From the NCBI RefSeq assembly GCF_027595985.1, contig NC_073303.1, forward strand, positions 332,617,179 to 332,681,178: 64,000 nucleotides of DNA, given 5' to 3'. The DNA is from Sorex araneus. Its lineage: Eukaryota > Chordata > Mammalia > Eulipotyphla > Soricidae. Positions within the stretch are counted from its first letter, which is position 1. Every line of letters starts with the position of its first letter. This document shows positions 51,346-62,343 of the stretch, one piece after another. Position numbers and translations under genes: made by a program. The notes below the pieces were generated by a model that ran no database searches, was not told the DNA's origin, and saw nothing but the letters and a program-made list of their open reading frames with translations.

Positions 51346-51554
51346 TAAACTACTTTCACTGTTACCATAATTATGTAATGAAAATACCTCTATTTGTTTT
51401 TGGAGCAAAGAGGAGTTTCCCATTGGAGCCAGAAGATTAAATTTCATTTTTTTTTTATCCATTCAGTCATTCTGTATCTTTTAAATGAGAAATTCAGACT
51501 TAGGGTAATTATTGAAAAATCTGACAATTTTATAGTAATTTCAAAACTATAAAC
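51346..51554. other. Unassigned DNA
   Basis: No recognised feature. Confidence 0.5.
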
Positions 51555-51718
51555 AGGGGTCAGGGAGATGGCAAGGTGGGCTGGAATGTATAATTTGCAT
51601 ATAAGAGGTCTGTGTTTGATTGCTGACATCATCTGTCATCTGGCAACCACCAGGAGTGACCCTTAAACACTGAACCAGGAGCACTTTTTGTGGGAACCCC
51701 AAATAAAATAAAAACCTA
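51555..51718 (+). repeat. Sor-A-like SINE, diverged
   Basis: GGGGTCAGGGAGATGGCAAG head, ACCACCAGGAGTGACCCTTA body, AAATAAAATAAAAAC tail. Confidence 0.7.
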
Positions 51719-52096
51719 TGGACAGGTTAATCAGATATAGAATAGCCAGCAGTCTTAAGTGATAAACTAGACCAGATAGAGTTTAATAGCTATTCAGAGG
51801 ATATTTCACCCCAAAACAGTCATATTTGCATTGTTCTAAAAAGCTTTTACAACATTCTCAAGGATAAACTATATGTTGAGAACCAAATCAGTTATTAATG
51901 ACTATATAAAGACTGAAATAATAGCAAATGTAATTTCATAAATGAAAGAGGAGAAATTATACCAGATATTATAGGCACACAAAAGATCATAAGAACTACT
52001 ATGAACAATCGTATTTCAAAATATTTGACAAGGATTCAATCAACTTAATCAGTGGCTGAATAAAAAGCAGTACTCCTACATTAAAAGAAAATATTT
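51719..52096. other. Unassigned DNA
   Basis: AT-rich, no recognised feature. Confidence 0.5.
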
Positions 52097-52228
52097 GACC
52101 AGAGTTCAAGCTTCCACATCCCATATAGTCCCCAGAGCTCTGCCAGGAGTAATCCCTGAGTGCAGAGTCAGGAATAAGCCCTGAGTAGGTGTGGCAAAAA
52201 CAAACAAACAAACAAAAAAGAGAGAGAA
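52097..52228 (+). repeat. Sor-A SINE, 5'-truncated
   Basis: Starts near box B (CAGAGTTCAAGCTTCC); CATATAGTCCCCAGAGCTC core; (AAAC)n tail. Confidence 0.83.
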
Positions 52229-52235
52229 TGTTATA

Positions 52236-52325
52236 TGCATATATATACATAATATACACATATATATACAGTGGAACACATATATACATATATACAGTGT
52301 TTATGCATATTTATACATATATACA
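52236..52325. repeat. TA/CA-rich low-complexity repeat
   Basis: TATATACA-type units interleaved with two CAGTGGAA occurrences. Confidence 0.75.
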
Positions 52326-52745
52326 CAGTGGAATACTATTTGGCTATAATAAAGATGATGTTTTCCATTTGCTCCATAATGGATGGAACTCAAGGGGATT
52401 ATTTAAATAGAATAAGTCAGAAAGAAAAATATACAAAAATTGGATATCACTTGCATTGTAATATAAGAAAGCAAAGTAGAGGAACAGATGAAATAAAAGT
52501 CAGTGGATATTGACAACAAAACTGAGCTTATGGACATTAAATGGACACTGAGGTAAGTTAGGGAAGGGAACACTAGGACACTGGTGGAGGGGACAGGCCT
52601 TGCTCTAGAGGTAGGAGGGAAATTGGGACATTGGTGGAGGGAAGTGGAGACTGGTGAAGGGATTGGTGTTGGAACATTCTTTACCTGAAACTTAATAATG
52701 AATAACTTTATAACTCTGTAAGTTATCATTAAAAATATATATTGT
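52326..52745 (+). mobile_element. Older L1 3' UTR
   Basis: CAGTGGAATACTATTTGGCT, GGATGGAACTCAAGGGGATT, AAGTCAGAAAGAAAAATA, ACACTGGTGGAGGGG and the end TAATGAATAACTTTATAACT. Confidence 0.75.
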
Positions 52746-52930
52746 AAAACAAAATTATTTTAAATGGAGATTACTAAGGGGAAAAGAGAGGATGGTGGAA
52801 ATAAGGGTAGAAGGGCTATGCAGAGTGAATGGTGGGTGTTTGAAAATTAAAAAAATAAAGAAGGGGAAAAGATTGGAACTTTGATTTTTCCCATATTATG
52901 GACATGGAAACTAAAGTATAGTATAGACTA
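52746..52930. other. Possible further L1 remnant
   Basis: GGGGAAAAGAGAGGATGGTG and GGTGGGTGTTTGAAAATTAA hint at another old L1 end; not secure. Confidence 0.35.
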
Positions 52931-52976
52931 TATATAGTTTAGTATAAATGTTATATAGTTTATACTAAACTATATA
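52931..52976. repeat. AT-rich perfect inverted repeat
   Basis: TATATAGTTTAGTATA (52931-52946) and TATACTAAACTATATA (52961-52976), loop of 14. TATAAAG units follow it. Confidence 0.8.
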
Positions 52977-53020
52977 AAGTTTACTTATATAAAGTTACTA
53001 TATAAAGTGGGCTGGAGCAC

Positions 53021-53211
53021 TTTTTTTTTTAATCTTTTTTTTTTTTTTTTTTTGCTTTTTGGGTCACACCTGGCGATTCACAAAGGTCACTCCTGGCTCT
53101 GCCCTCAGGAATTGCCTGAGCTCAGGGGACCATATGGGATGCTAGGAATCGAACCTGGGTTGGCCACGTGCAAGGCAAACACCCTACCCCCTGTGCTATC
53201 ACTCTAGCCCC
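53021..53211 (-). repeat. Young Sor-A SINE with TSD
   Basis: Long T-run, GGGTCACACCTGGCGATTCA, head complement GTGCTATCACTCTAGCCCC. CTGGAGCAC recurs at 53012-53020 and 53212-53220. Confidence 0.92.
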
Positions 53212-53346
53212 CTGGAGCACATGTTTTTAATCTCTAAAATCTACAGCCATTGAATTTGTGGCCAGCCTTTGAAAAAATAAATACTATCTGTACTTGGTCT
53301 CTGTACTGGGAAGAGCATATACTTTAAGAATAAATTTATCTCTTAT

Positions 53347-53919
53347 AGACAGACATAGAAAGATTGCACTCATACGTGGAATATAAAGTAGCAGAGAGGT
53401 ACAAGCTTGCAATGATGTAATTTCTGGCAGATATTTCTCTGGACTTAGTCACTAAAATACTAAAATACACTAAAATTTAATACAGAAATCCAAAACCGTG
53501 TGGCTGCTAGTGAGGCCTCTCCACCTCATATCTCTTCATTCTCAGCAATGGAAAACAAGTTATCAAATGCTTCCTTCCCCAAAATCGGACCTTCCTTTTC
53601 AGCAGGTCCTACTTTGGGGGAAGAAACTCCAAACAATAATAGTGAGTTTTTTGTTGAAATATTGAATTTAATCAAAGTAAAGTGAAAGCAAAGTGAAATT
53701 TATCAGTTACACAGGCGGGGTGGGGGCCTGCGGAGGTGGGGGGTGGAGGGGAGGTATACTGTGATTCTTGGTGGTGGAATATGTGCAATGGTGAAGGGAT
53801 GGGTGTTCGAGCATTGTATAACTGAGACTTAAGCCTGAAAGCTTTGTAACTTTCCACATGGTGATTCAATAAAAGAATAAATTAAAAATAAAAGAAAAGA
53901 AAAGAAAAGAAAAAGAAAA
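53347..53919 (+). mobile_element. 5'-truncated L1 3' end with about 21-bp TSD
   Basis: Nearly the same sequence as 30410-30900: AAAGATTGCACTCATACGTG, TACAAGCTTGCAATGATG, CAAAACCGTGTGGCTGCTAG, GTGGTGGAATATGTGCAATG, GGTGATTCAATAAAAGAATA, then an AAAAG tail. Flanks 53326-53346 and 53920-53940 match with one or two changes. Confidence 0.92.
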
Positions 53920-53940
53920 AAGAATAACTTTATCTCTTAT

Positions 53941-54407
53941 AAATTTAGAGTTGTGAAATTAAAGCTGTTTCACCAGGGTCTAAAGGTAATAAGTTAGTGA
54001 AGCAGGACTGGTGTCAGACACAAGGAGTGACAAAGTGCTGTGACCCAGAGAGTGAATGCTTATTATATAATCATAACAGTTTAAACACTTCACTAGCCAA
54101 GCAAAACATGCACCTATACACTGCTGCAGATTTGTGACCTTTGCTTATAAGCACTTCAAAAGAGAACAAACTAAGTTTAACTCACTGTTTTTTTCTCAAC
54201 ATCTAGCCCAAGATGAAGCACATGAATATTTAATACACAGCTAAACTTTAATTAGCATCCATTAAGTGCCTTGATGTGGAAAACATATGTGCGCAAAATA
54301 ACATAGAAATAACAAGAAGAAATGACTATAGCACTTGAGGAATAATCATCCATGGAAAGCAGCATTTATAAATTAAGTAGACTGGATATAAGCTCAAGAA
54401 GAGCATT
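53941..54407. other. Unassigned DNA
   Basis: No recognised feature; possible faint MIR near 54220-54300. Confidence 0.45.
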
Positions 54408-54580
54408 TTGCTTTTTTTGGGGGGGCCACACCTGGCGATGCACAGGGGTCACTCCTGGTGATGCACTCAGGAATTACTCCTGGCGATGCTTGGGGAACCA
54501 TATGGGATGCTGGGAATCAAACCCGGGTCGGCCGTGTGCAAAGCAAATGCCCTACCCACTGTGCTATCACTCCAGCCCCA
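54408..54580 (-). repeat. Young Sor-A SINE
   Basis: GGCCACACCTGGCGATGCAC to GTGCTATCACTCCAGCCCC. AAGAGCATTTTG and AAGAACAACATTTTG are the slightly altered TSD. Confidence 0.92.
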
Positions 54581-54962
54581 AGAACAACATTTTGAATGAG
54601 TTGGAGGGACTTCAGGAAGTCTGCATGAAGGATATGGGGTTTCTCTGGTGCCTTGAAGCTATCATTTAAGCTATAAAGAGGGGAAAGACCACCAGGGAAG
54701 ATAGGGGAAAGGGTGCATTTCTATTTAAGTGAAGGTTAGCAGGGGAATATGAGCATGGGAGTTTGGTGAGGGTAATATCTTAATGCGAGGAGAATATTCC
54801 TTCAATTAGTAAGACATTGCATCCAACAGAGAAACAAGAGATTAAAAAATATTTAACTTAAGTGTTCCTCTGTTCTCTGTTCCCACCATGAGCCACAGAG
54901 AGGAACTCTATTCAAATGATTCATTAGGAGAGTGGTATTATGTATCCTGAAAGAAATACTAA
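54581..54962. other. Unassigned DNA
   Basis: No recognised feature. Confidence 0.5.
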
Positions 54963-55151
54963 AGTTTTATTTATTTATTTATTTATTTGATTTTTGGGTC
55001 ACACCCGGTGATGCTCAGGTGTTACTCCTGGCTTTGCACTTAGGAACTACCCCTGGCGGTGCTCAGGGGACCATATGGGATGCTGGGATTCGAACCCGGG
55101 TTGGCCGCGTGCAAGGCAAACGCCCTACCCACTGTGCTATCACTCCAGCCC
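54963..55151 (-). repeat. Young Sor-A SINE at an L1 CT tract
   Basis: TTTATTTATTTATTTATTTG tail complement; intact box B and box A complements (GGATTCGAACCC, CCACTGTGCTA). It abuts CTCTCTCTC of the adjoining L1. Confidence 0.93.
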
Positions 55152-55535
55152 CTCTCTCTCTCTCTCTCCTTTAGGGTGTTGTGGTCTGCAATGCAGGTAT
55201 TAAGTGGCCATCATATTCCGCCTATAGTCTACTTTCAGTACATGTCTCCCATCCTAAGTGGATCCTCCAAGCATTCTTTACTTGGTGGTCCCTACTCTAT
55301 CTGAGCTGCCTTTTCCCCCAACATGCGAAGCCAGCTTCCAAGCCGTGGAGCAATACTCCCGGTTCTTACCTTTACTGTCTTTGAGTGTTAGTCTCCCATT
55401 TTGTTACTTTATATTCCACAAAGGAGTGCAGTCTTCTTATGTCTGTCCCTCTATTTCTGACTCATTTCACTTAGCATGATACTCTCTATGTTAATCCACT
55501 TATATGCAAATTTCATGACTTTATCTTTTCTAAAT
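55152..55535 (-). mobile_element. L1 3' UTR lacking its terminus
   Basis: CTCT patch, TTGTGGTCTGCAATGCAGGT, ATCTACTTTCAGTACATGTC-type block (CTATAGTCTACTTTCAGTAC), ATTTCTGACTCATTTCACTT and TTATATGCAAATTTCATGAC. The last 200 or so bases of the L1 (GGTGATTCAATAAA side) are missing beyond the SINE. Confidence 0.8.
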
Positions 55536-55739
55536 CTTTAGTTTCTTTAGAAACTAAGTCATTGCAAAATGTCTTTTATTTGCTTTGTTTCTTATATGTT
55601 TTCTCAAGTTCATTCCTACAAGTCTCAAATAATTGTCTAAATCTCATAACTCATTCTTGGGCATCATCAATCTTCTATAAATCTTCCTGTGAATCTTTCC
55701 TTAAAGATTTATTTATTTATTTATTTATTAATCTAGCTT

Positions 55740-56340
55740 GCTCCAATCTAGATTAATTGCTCTCTATCCTTGGTATTGTGAGAAATCTCTTGAGTGGAGT
55801 CCATTGGCCTCTTTATTGTTCTGGATCCTTTGTTTCCTGAATGCATTATCTGGCTTTATTGCTTTTTTTTTCCACTTTGTTTTATGAAGTACATCCTGTA
55901 GTATTTTCTTAAGAAAGAATGCATGAAAAGTTAAAATGAGTGGGAAAAAGTCTTTATCTGAACTTTCCATTTGATTGATAGTCTACCTGTCTAAAAATGT
56001 CACCTGAAAATAATTTTCCTTCAAACATTTAAACACATTGTCTTATAGATTTCATTTCTCCATTGTCCTCTAGGTTTCAGTATTTCTTTTATTTTTCTTT
56101 TTGGGTCACACCCGGTGATGCACAGGGGTTATTCCTGGCTCTGCACTCAGGAATTACTCCTAGCGGTGCTCAGGGAACCATATAGGATGCTGGGAATTGA
56201 ACCCGGGTTGGCCACGTGCAAGGCAAACACCCTACCCGTTGTGCTATCATTCCAGTCCCTGGTTTCAGTATTTCTTATAATAAAATTTAAGCTTATTTTG
56301 ATGCTTTGTGTATAACTTTTTAAAATTTCTGCAGTAATGT
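55740..56340 (-). mobile_element. Possible ancient LINE relic
   Basis: TGGCCTCTTTATTGTTCTGG, CTTTCCATTTGATTGATAG and ACACATTGTCTTATAGATTT recall old L1-type sequence read antisense; continues on both sides of the SINE at 56089. Confidence 0.35.
56089..56260 (-). repeat. Young Sor-A SINE with 16-bp TSD
   Basis: GGGTCACACCCGGTGATGCA to GTGCTATCATTCCAGTCCC. GGTTTCAGTATTTCTT at 56073-56088 and 56261-56276 is identical. Confidence 0.96.
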
Positions 56341-56349
56341 GTAAAGTCT

Positions 56350-56371
56350 TTTATTATTATTATTATTATTC
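56350..56371. repeat. (ATT)n microsatellite
   Basis: Six ATT units at the tail side of the next reverse SINE. Confidence 0.8.
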
Positions 56372-56546
56372 CTAATTTGTTTTGTTTTGGGACCAAACCC
56401 AGCGGTGCTCAGGGATTACTCCTGGCTCCACACTCAGGATCATTCCTGGCAGTATGCAGGACACCATATGGGATGCGTGGGATAGAACATAGGTCAGCAA
56501 CTTGCAAAGCAAGTGCCTTGCCTGCTTTACTATTTCCTCCAGACTT
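56372..56546 (-). repeat. Sor-A SINE
   Basis: GGGACCAAACCCAGCGGTGC body, GACACCATATGGGATGCGTG core complement, TTTACTATTTCCTCCAGAC head complement. Confidence 0.85.
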
Positions 56547-56735
56547 CTTTATCCTAATTTTAAATAGGAAATCCAAAAACTTTTAAATAATATTATATCT
56601 TTCATGTATGAAATTAATAACTCTAAGGCTAATAAACCAAATTGTTGTCCTGACTTTGCCAACTCAAGAATGGAAGATTGAGCAAATTGCATAGACTACT
56701 GAAAGAATTCTGTACTGAAGGTAATTTTTAAACTT

Positions 56736-56892
56736 CATGGCCCAGTGGGGGCCACAGACAGTGGTGATAGGGGCTGCTTTTGGCTCAGTGCTCAGGATCA
56801 CTCTCGTGTTCCGGGAAACAAGCAGTGCTGGGAGTTGAGCAGAGTCTCCACTTACACAAGACCACGGAGCTGCCACTAAGCCAAATTCCCAG
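56736..56892 (-). repeat. Sor-A SINE, diverged
   Basis: GGGGCCACAGACAGTGGTGA and CTCAGTGCTCAGGATCACTC survive; the head is hard to place. Confidence 0.62.
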
Positions 56893-57187
56893 TCTTATAT
56901 TTAAATATGCTTTGTCATAAAAATATTAAGAATAGGTGTCTCTCAAAGATTTTCCAAATGATGCTGCTCAAATCTGGGGAGGGTGGCTTATTGTCTTGCT
57001 TTAAATCCTGCTCCTTCTTCCATGTTCACCTCCTGCCAGGCCAGCACTAAATCATATATAATGTCTTTCATTGTTCTTATTTTCATTGTTAGTCTTATTT
57101 CACCTTATTAGATATATATGCAATTACCCACAGTGCCTAGAGCGGTTTGAGAATATACTGCCTACAAAACAACACACTACGACTTAT
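56893..57187. other. Unassigned DNA
   Basis: No recognised feature. Confidence 0.5.
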
Positions 57188-57368
57188 TTATTGTTGTTAT
57201 TGTTTCTTTTGGGACTACACCCAGCAGTGCTCCGGTCTTACTCCTGACTCTGACCTCAGGAATCACTTGTGGAGGGCTCCAGGGACCATGTAGGGTGTTG
57301 GGGCTCAAACCTGGGTCAGCTGCATGAAAAATAAGCAACCTATCCCCTGTACTATTGCTCTAGAGCTA
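57188..57368 (-). repeat. Sor-A SINE
   Basis: GGGACTACACCCAGCAGTGC to CCTGTACTATTGCTCTAGAG; tail complement TTGTTGTTATTGTTTC. Confidence 0.87.
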
Positions 57369-58002
57369 TTCTGTGATTTATTTGTAGGTAAAGTAGAATT
57401 AATTTGATAGTAATGACCCATATTAATCAGTGGAGTATATATAATAAAATTTATACTTTTTAAAGGAACTCTGGGAGATTCTGTTTCGTGGTAGGGGGTT
57501 TGCTTAAACCTGTTCAACATGGAGCTTGTCTTCTAACCTTAGCTGACCTGGATTGTCAGTGATAGGGAGAGTTAAGAAGTTTCCTTTCCACCTCTTCATT
57601 TTCTCTACTTTACTATAGAACAAGCTAAAATGCCAGTTAGAGCTTGTCAGACTCTAGGGTCAGCTTCTCTTTGAGAAAAGCAATTTAAATGAGTGATATA
57701 AAGCAGCTGCTTTGCATTTTGGGGGAATGTATCTAATCTGAGGTCAGACACATAGAAATAAAAACAGGCTTTCTTCATTTGGTTGAATCAGATCTGTTTA
57801 ACCTTAAAGTGGGTTGAAATTGGACATGTACTTGTCCTGCTAATTTGAGGGATGTCTCGCTGATTCACTGAAATATCAACAGGTTTGAACAGTGTCCTTG
57901 AATAAGGGTAGTCTCGCTGTTATGGTCTCCTGTACAAGACTGACAAGTCAGTGTTGCTAACTACGCAAGCCAAGAGAGAGACTGCCATACAGAGTCTTTT
58001 TA
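57369..58002. other. Unassigned DNA
   Basis: About 630 bases with no recognised repeat. No exon signature. Confidence 0.55.
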
Positions 58003-58432
58003 TCTTTAAATGAACACCATGAGCTACAGTTACAAAACTTTTGTGTTTGAGTTTTAGTCATACAATGATCGAACACCCATCCCTCCACCAATGTACAGTT
58101 TCCACCAGCAATATCCCCAGTATCCCTTCTACCTCCCTGTCCCACCCCTCCTGCTGCCTCCATCGCAGACGATTTCCCTCTTATTCTCTCTCTATTTTGG
58201 GGCATTATATTTACAATATAGATACTGAGAGGCCATCCTGGTTGGTCCTTTATCTACTTTCAGCACACACTCCCATTCCAAGCGATGCCGCCAGCCATCA
58301 TTGACTTAGTGATCCCTTCTCTATCCCTGCTGCCTTCTCCCCCAGCTCATGAGGCAGGCTTCCAACCATGGAGCAATATTCCTGATCCTTGTTTCTACTG
58401 TCCTTGGGAGTTAGGCAGATAGAGTCTTGCAT
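58003..58432 (-). mobile_element. Young-type L1 3' end
   Basis: GAACACCATGAGCTACAGTT, CGAACACCCATCCCTCCACC, CATCGCAGACGATTTCCCTC, TATAGATACTGAGAGGCCAT and GGAGCAATATTCCTGATCC. Extends farther into the 3' UTR than most copies here. Confidence 0.87.
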
Positions 58433-59514
58433 AGAAGTTTAAAAAGGCAGTGGAAGGCTGGCTCCTTACCTGGTCTTTCAGACCAACCTTTCTCCTTATT
58501 CTATTAGTTGGTTTCCTGTGAGATATTAAAAAATGTTGAGTCCATTATATATGTGGGCGACTCATTTTTAAAAAAAAAGATGAAATAAATATTAGTTCTA
58601 GCATTCTAAGAACTTTCAATCTGTTTAGGGAGATAAGATATAAACATGGGGCTGATAACAATAGAAGACAGAATTTGATTACATATTGATCTGGGAAGGG
58701 CAAAATCACTAAGAACGTTGAGTTGTCGAGAAAGAATATAAGATATTGGAAACCTATAGAACCTTGAAGGGACTACTTAATTGATATTTTCATATCCATA
58801 TTAATGACTAACTAAATCATTAATAGGTGACTTAACTTACCAAATCATTTAATTTTCTTCAAATGCTGAGTTCCCTATTTTACATAAGCCAATATAAAGT
58901 CAGGAAAGACTGGAGTGTGTAGTATTTCCTCTGAGACAAATCTCATCTGTTTTTGCGAATGGTCACTGATAGTTTGAAGCAAACTATCAATAGAAAGACA
59001 TAATCAGTTGGTTTTAAAGTAAAAGCAGTGTGTATTTCTTTAAGTAAATTAAGGACAATTTCCTTAAGCAAATCAGTTTAAATCTTGGCCCCACTTTCTA
59101 TTACACAAAGGCAGTTCTGGTGATGGGTGAGGTGCAAAAACATGGTATGCTTAAAATGTTCATGTTAATATTTTAAATCATGATACTTCAATAAAAGAAA
59201 TAGGGCATTTATTTAAAGCATTGCTTCCCAAAGATCACAAATTGTTATTATGCTTTATGCAAAAAAAGGGGGCTCCGTGGTCATTTAGATTTCATTGTGT
59301 TAAAAATAATTATATTGTGTGCTTGTCATAAGATATTTGAAGCCTTTAATATGATTGTTGGAATTGTGAGCTTTCAAGTTAAAGGTAGATAATATTCCAT
59401 TTCTAAAACTTACTTGAATATCAAATAGCATTTTTATATGAAATGATATTTTGTGCTATAAAACCTGGACAATAAGAATGTCTAAAATATAAACTTAAAA
59501 TACTCTGAAAAACA
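58433..59514. other. Longest repeat-free stretch, about 1.1 kb
   Basis: AT-rich, no recognised repeat, exon, RNA gene or motif. A candidate place to look for ancestral single-copy sequence by alignment to other mammals. Confidence 0.55.
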
Positions 59515-60140
59515 AACAAGTGGGATTACATCAAATAAAACCAATTCAGAGCAAAAAAAATTATTTAAAGGACAACTGCTTAAAAAAATTTCAAATCATA
59601 TATCTGACAAGAAGCTAATATCCACAATATATAAATAACTCTTATTACTCAGCAATAACAGACAACTAAAAAAATTGAGCTGAATTGATGTCCTAAATAG
59701 AATCTGAATAAACATTTGTTCAAAGAAGACCTATATGAAAGACAATTATCATCACGTGTCATTAATGAACTGAAAATCAAACCACAGTGATGTCCAATTC
59801 ACTATGAGGATGGCTATTATCAAAAAGACTGAAAGCAAATGTTGAGGATCTGGAAAAAAATTTACCCTCATGCACTGTAGTAGAAATGTAAATTCAGGCA
59901 GTAACTATGAAAAACAGTATAAAAATTGCAAAACATAATAACTAAGAATAGAAATAACATATGGCCTATTTATTTCACTGTGGGTAATTCAATCCAATGA
60001 GTACAAAAGATGAATTCAAATGATATATGCACTACAATGCTCATTGCAGCATTGCTTTCAATAGCCAAGATGTGGAAACAACCTGAGTGTCCTTCAAGAA
60101 ATGAATCAACAAAGAAGATGTGGTATATACAGTCAGGTGT
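59515..60140 (+). mobile_element. Old L1 ORF2 end and 3' region
   Basis: GATTACATCAAATAAAACCA, AATCATATATCTGACAAGAA, TCTGAATAAACATTTGTTCA, TATGAAAAACAGTATAAAAA, CTCATTGCAGCATTGCTTTC and AGAAGATGTGGTATATACAG follow L1 order with substitutions and stops. Confidence 0.85.
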
Positions 60141-60159
60141 TGTTTAACAACGGGATCTA

Positions 60160-60407
60160 GGGGGCTGGAGCGATAGCATAGCAGGTAGGGTGTTTGCTTT
60201 GCATGCGCCAGACCCAGGTTCAATTCCCAGCATCCCACATGGTCCCCCGAGCACCACCAGGAGTTATTCCTGAGTGCAGAGCCAGGAGTTTGCCCCCGTG
60301 CATTTCCCCATGTGAGTGCAGAGCCAGGAGTTAACCCCCGTGCATCTCCGGGTGTGACACCCCCTCCCCCCCAAAAAAAAGCAAAAAAATAAAAACAAAC
60401 CCAAACA
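60160..60407 (+). repeat. Sor-A SINE with 42-bp internal duplication and TSD
   Basis: The segment starting GAGTGCAGAGCCAGGAGTT occurs at 60272 and 60314. The rest is near consensus (GGGGCTGGAGCGATAGCATA head). AACAACGGGATCTA at 60146-60159 and 60408-60421 is the TSD. Confidence 0.95.
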
Positions 60408-60526
60408 AACAACGGGATCTACCATGAAAAATAAATCTTTAGGCAATTTTAACATTGTGTGAACATCATAAAGCATAAGTATGCAAACATGACAACATGG
60501 TTGAGGCTTGAAAGAATTGTGCTAGG

Positions 60527-60834
60527 CACTGAAAGTAGACTAGAGACTGTACATGATGGCCACTCAATACCCCTATTGCAAACCACGACACCCAAAAGGA
60601 GAGAGAGAGAGAACAAATTGGAATGCTCTGCCACAGAGGCAGAGTGGGGTGGGGGGGATGGGATAGGGGGGTGGGAGGGATACTGGGTTCATAGGTGGTG
60701 GAGAATGAACACTGGTGGAGGGATGGGCTCTCGAACATTGCATGAGGGCAAAACAAGCACAAAAATGTGTGAATCTGTAACTGTACCCTCACTGTGACTC
60801 ACTAATTAAAAAATCAATAAATTATATATATAAA
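60527..60834 (+). mobile_element. 5'-truncated L1 3' end with 16-bp TSD
   Basis: CAAACCACGACACCCAAAAG, CTCTGCCACAGAGGCAGAGT, GGAGGGATGGGCTCTCGAAC and an end diverging to CTCACTAATTAAAAAATC. AAAGAATTGTGCTAGG at 60511-60526 and 60835-60850. Confidence 0.93.
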
Positions 60835-60850
60835 AAAGAATTGTGCTAGG

Positions 60851-61109
60851 TGATTAAGTCAGATTAAAAATCAAGTACTCAGCCTGGCTGTCACACTCAC
60901 AAGGTGCCTCCGGGTGCCATCTTAGCACCATCTTAGCATTTCTCTGGTCCAGAGATGCCCAGTAGAATCCAAAATGGATTAGTGCCATACAGAGATGTCT
61001 CTGGAACCCAACCATTTACAATCTAGGATTCCAGAAGTGCACAGACGGAGCACCCATGATATTAAAAATGACCAATGGACAATAACATCTGCTCCTGGCA
61101 GGCAGGCTT
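60851..61109. other. Unassigned DNA
   Basis: No recognised feature. Confidence 0.5.
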
Positions 61110-61548
61110 GAGTGGTGGTGGGAAAATTCGAGTAAAACATAATGTTCAAAAGGAGAGAGAGAGGGGCTGGAGTGATAGCACAGCGGGTAGGGCATTTGCC
61201 TTGCACGCGGCCAACCCTGGTTCGATTCCCAGCATCCCATATGGTCACCTGAGCATGGTCAGGGGTAATTCCTGAGTGTAGAGCCAGGAGTGACCCCTGA
61301 GCATCGCTGGGTGTGACCCAAAAAGCAAAAAACAAAAAACACAACAACAAAAAAGTAGAGAGAGAATACTGGGGAAATTGCCTGCCAAGGAGGCAGGGTG
61401 AGGGCTGGGATTGGGGGGGGGATATATTGGGGACACTGGTGGTGGAAAGTGTGCACTGGTGGAGAGATGGGTGTTCAATCATTGTATGGCTGAATCTTGA
61501 ACATGAAAGCTTTGTAACTGTATCTCATGGTGATTCAATTAAAAAAAA
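61110..61548 (+). mobile_element. Young-type L1 3' end split by a SINE
   Basis: ACATAATGTTCAAAAGGAGA, SINE, then GAGAGAGAATACTGGGGAAA, TGCCTGCCAAGGAGGCAGGG, GGTGTTCAATCATTGTATGG and GGTGATTCAATTAAAAAAAA. Confidence 0.87.
61163..61354 (+). repeat. Young Sor-A SINE nested in L1 GA patch
   Basis: Intact TAGCACAGCGG and GGTTCGATTCC; A-rich tail with CAACAAC. GAGAGAGAG on both sides is the target repeat. Confidence 0.94.
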
Positions 61549-61636
61549 AGTAATGTGGAGTTCATGCCCAATTCAATAAGCTTAATCAATAGCTGAATAT
61601 ACATAGCAGTACTCCTACATTAAAAAAAGAAAAGAA

Positions 61637-61855
61637 GGGCCGGAGCGATAGCACAGCGCGTAGGGCGTTTGCCTTGCACGTGGCCGACCGGGGTTCGATC
61701 CCCGGCATCCCATACGGTCCCCCAAGCTCTGCCAGGAGTAATTCCTGAGTGCAAAGCCAGGAGTAACCCCTGAGCATCGCTGGGTGTGACCCAAAAAGCA
61801 AAAAATAAATAAATAAAATAAAAAAAGAAAAGAAAAAGAAAGAAATACATTTTCA
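61637..61855 (+). repeat. Young Sor-A SINE with long A-rich tail
   Basis: GGGCCGGAGCGATAGCACAG and GGTTCGATCCC; sequence close to the copy at 23905 (shared CCCCAAGC and GAGTGCAAAGCCAGG variants). AAAT and AAAAG tail. Confidence 0.93.
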
Positions 61856-61914
61856 ATTACTAAGAGAAAAAAAAGAAAGTAATACATTTTCAATTGCCAA
61901 AAGAAAAAAAAAAC

Positions 61915-62343
61915 AAGTATTACATTTCACTCATATGTGAAATATTAAAAAGCAAAGCAAAGGAATAAAGCAAAACAAGAATAAACTCCTGGGCTAGGGC
62001 ACTTGCCTTGCATGCAGCCAGCTTGGCTTAGATTCCCAGCACCCCAGATAGTCCCCCAAGCCCCACCAGAGCATGCAGAACCAGAGCAAACCCTGAGCAC
62101 TGCTGTATGTGTCACCCCACACAATCATAAACAAACAAAAGAGAATAAACTCTTAGTTACAGAGAAAGATTAGAGGTTACCTAATCATAGAGAAGACTGG
62201 GAGTAAGGGGAAAGGGAACACCAATTATATGGAAACTAAACTTTTGGTAGTGATTGTGAGGTTAAATTTAATACTATATATCTGAAACCTATAAAATGTT
62301 ATAAGCCAATGTTACCTTAATAAAAGTCTTTAAAAAGTGCTAT
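61915..62343 (+). mobile_element. Old mammalian L1 3' end
   Basis: CACTCATATGTGAAATATTA, CTTAGTTACAGAGAAAGATT, ACTAAACTTTTGGTAGTGAT, GTTATAAGCCAATGTTACCT and TAATAAAAGTC are an L1 terminal 3' UTR. A SINE splits it near 61990. Confidence 0.75.
61990..62140 (+). repeat. Sor-A SINE, head worn
   Basis: GGCACTTGCCTTGCATGCAG onward; (AAAC)n tail. AGAATAAACTC before and after indicates the TSD. Confidence 0.83.
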
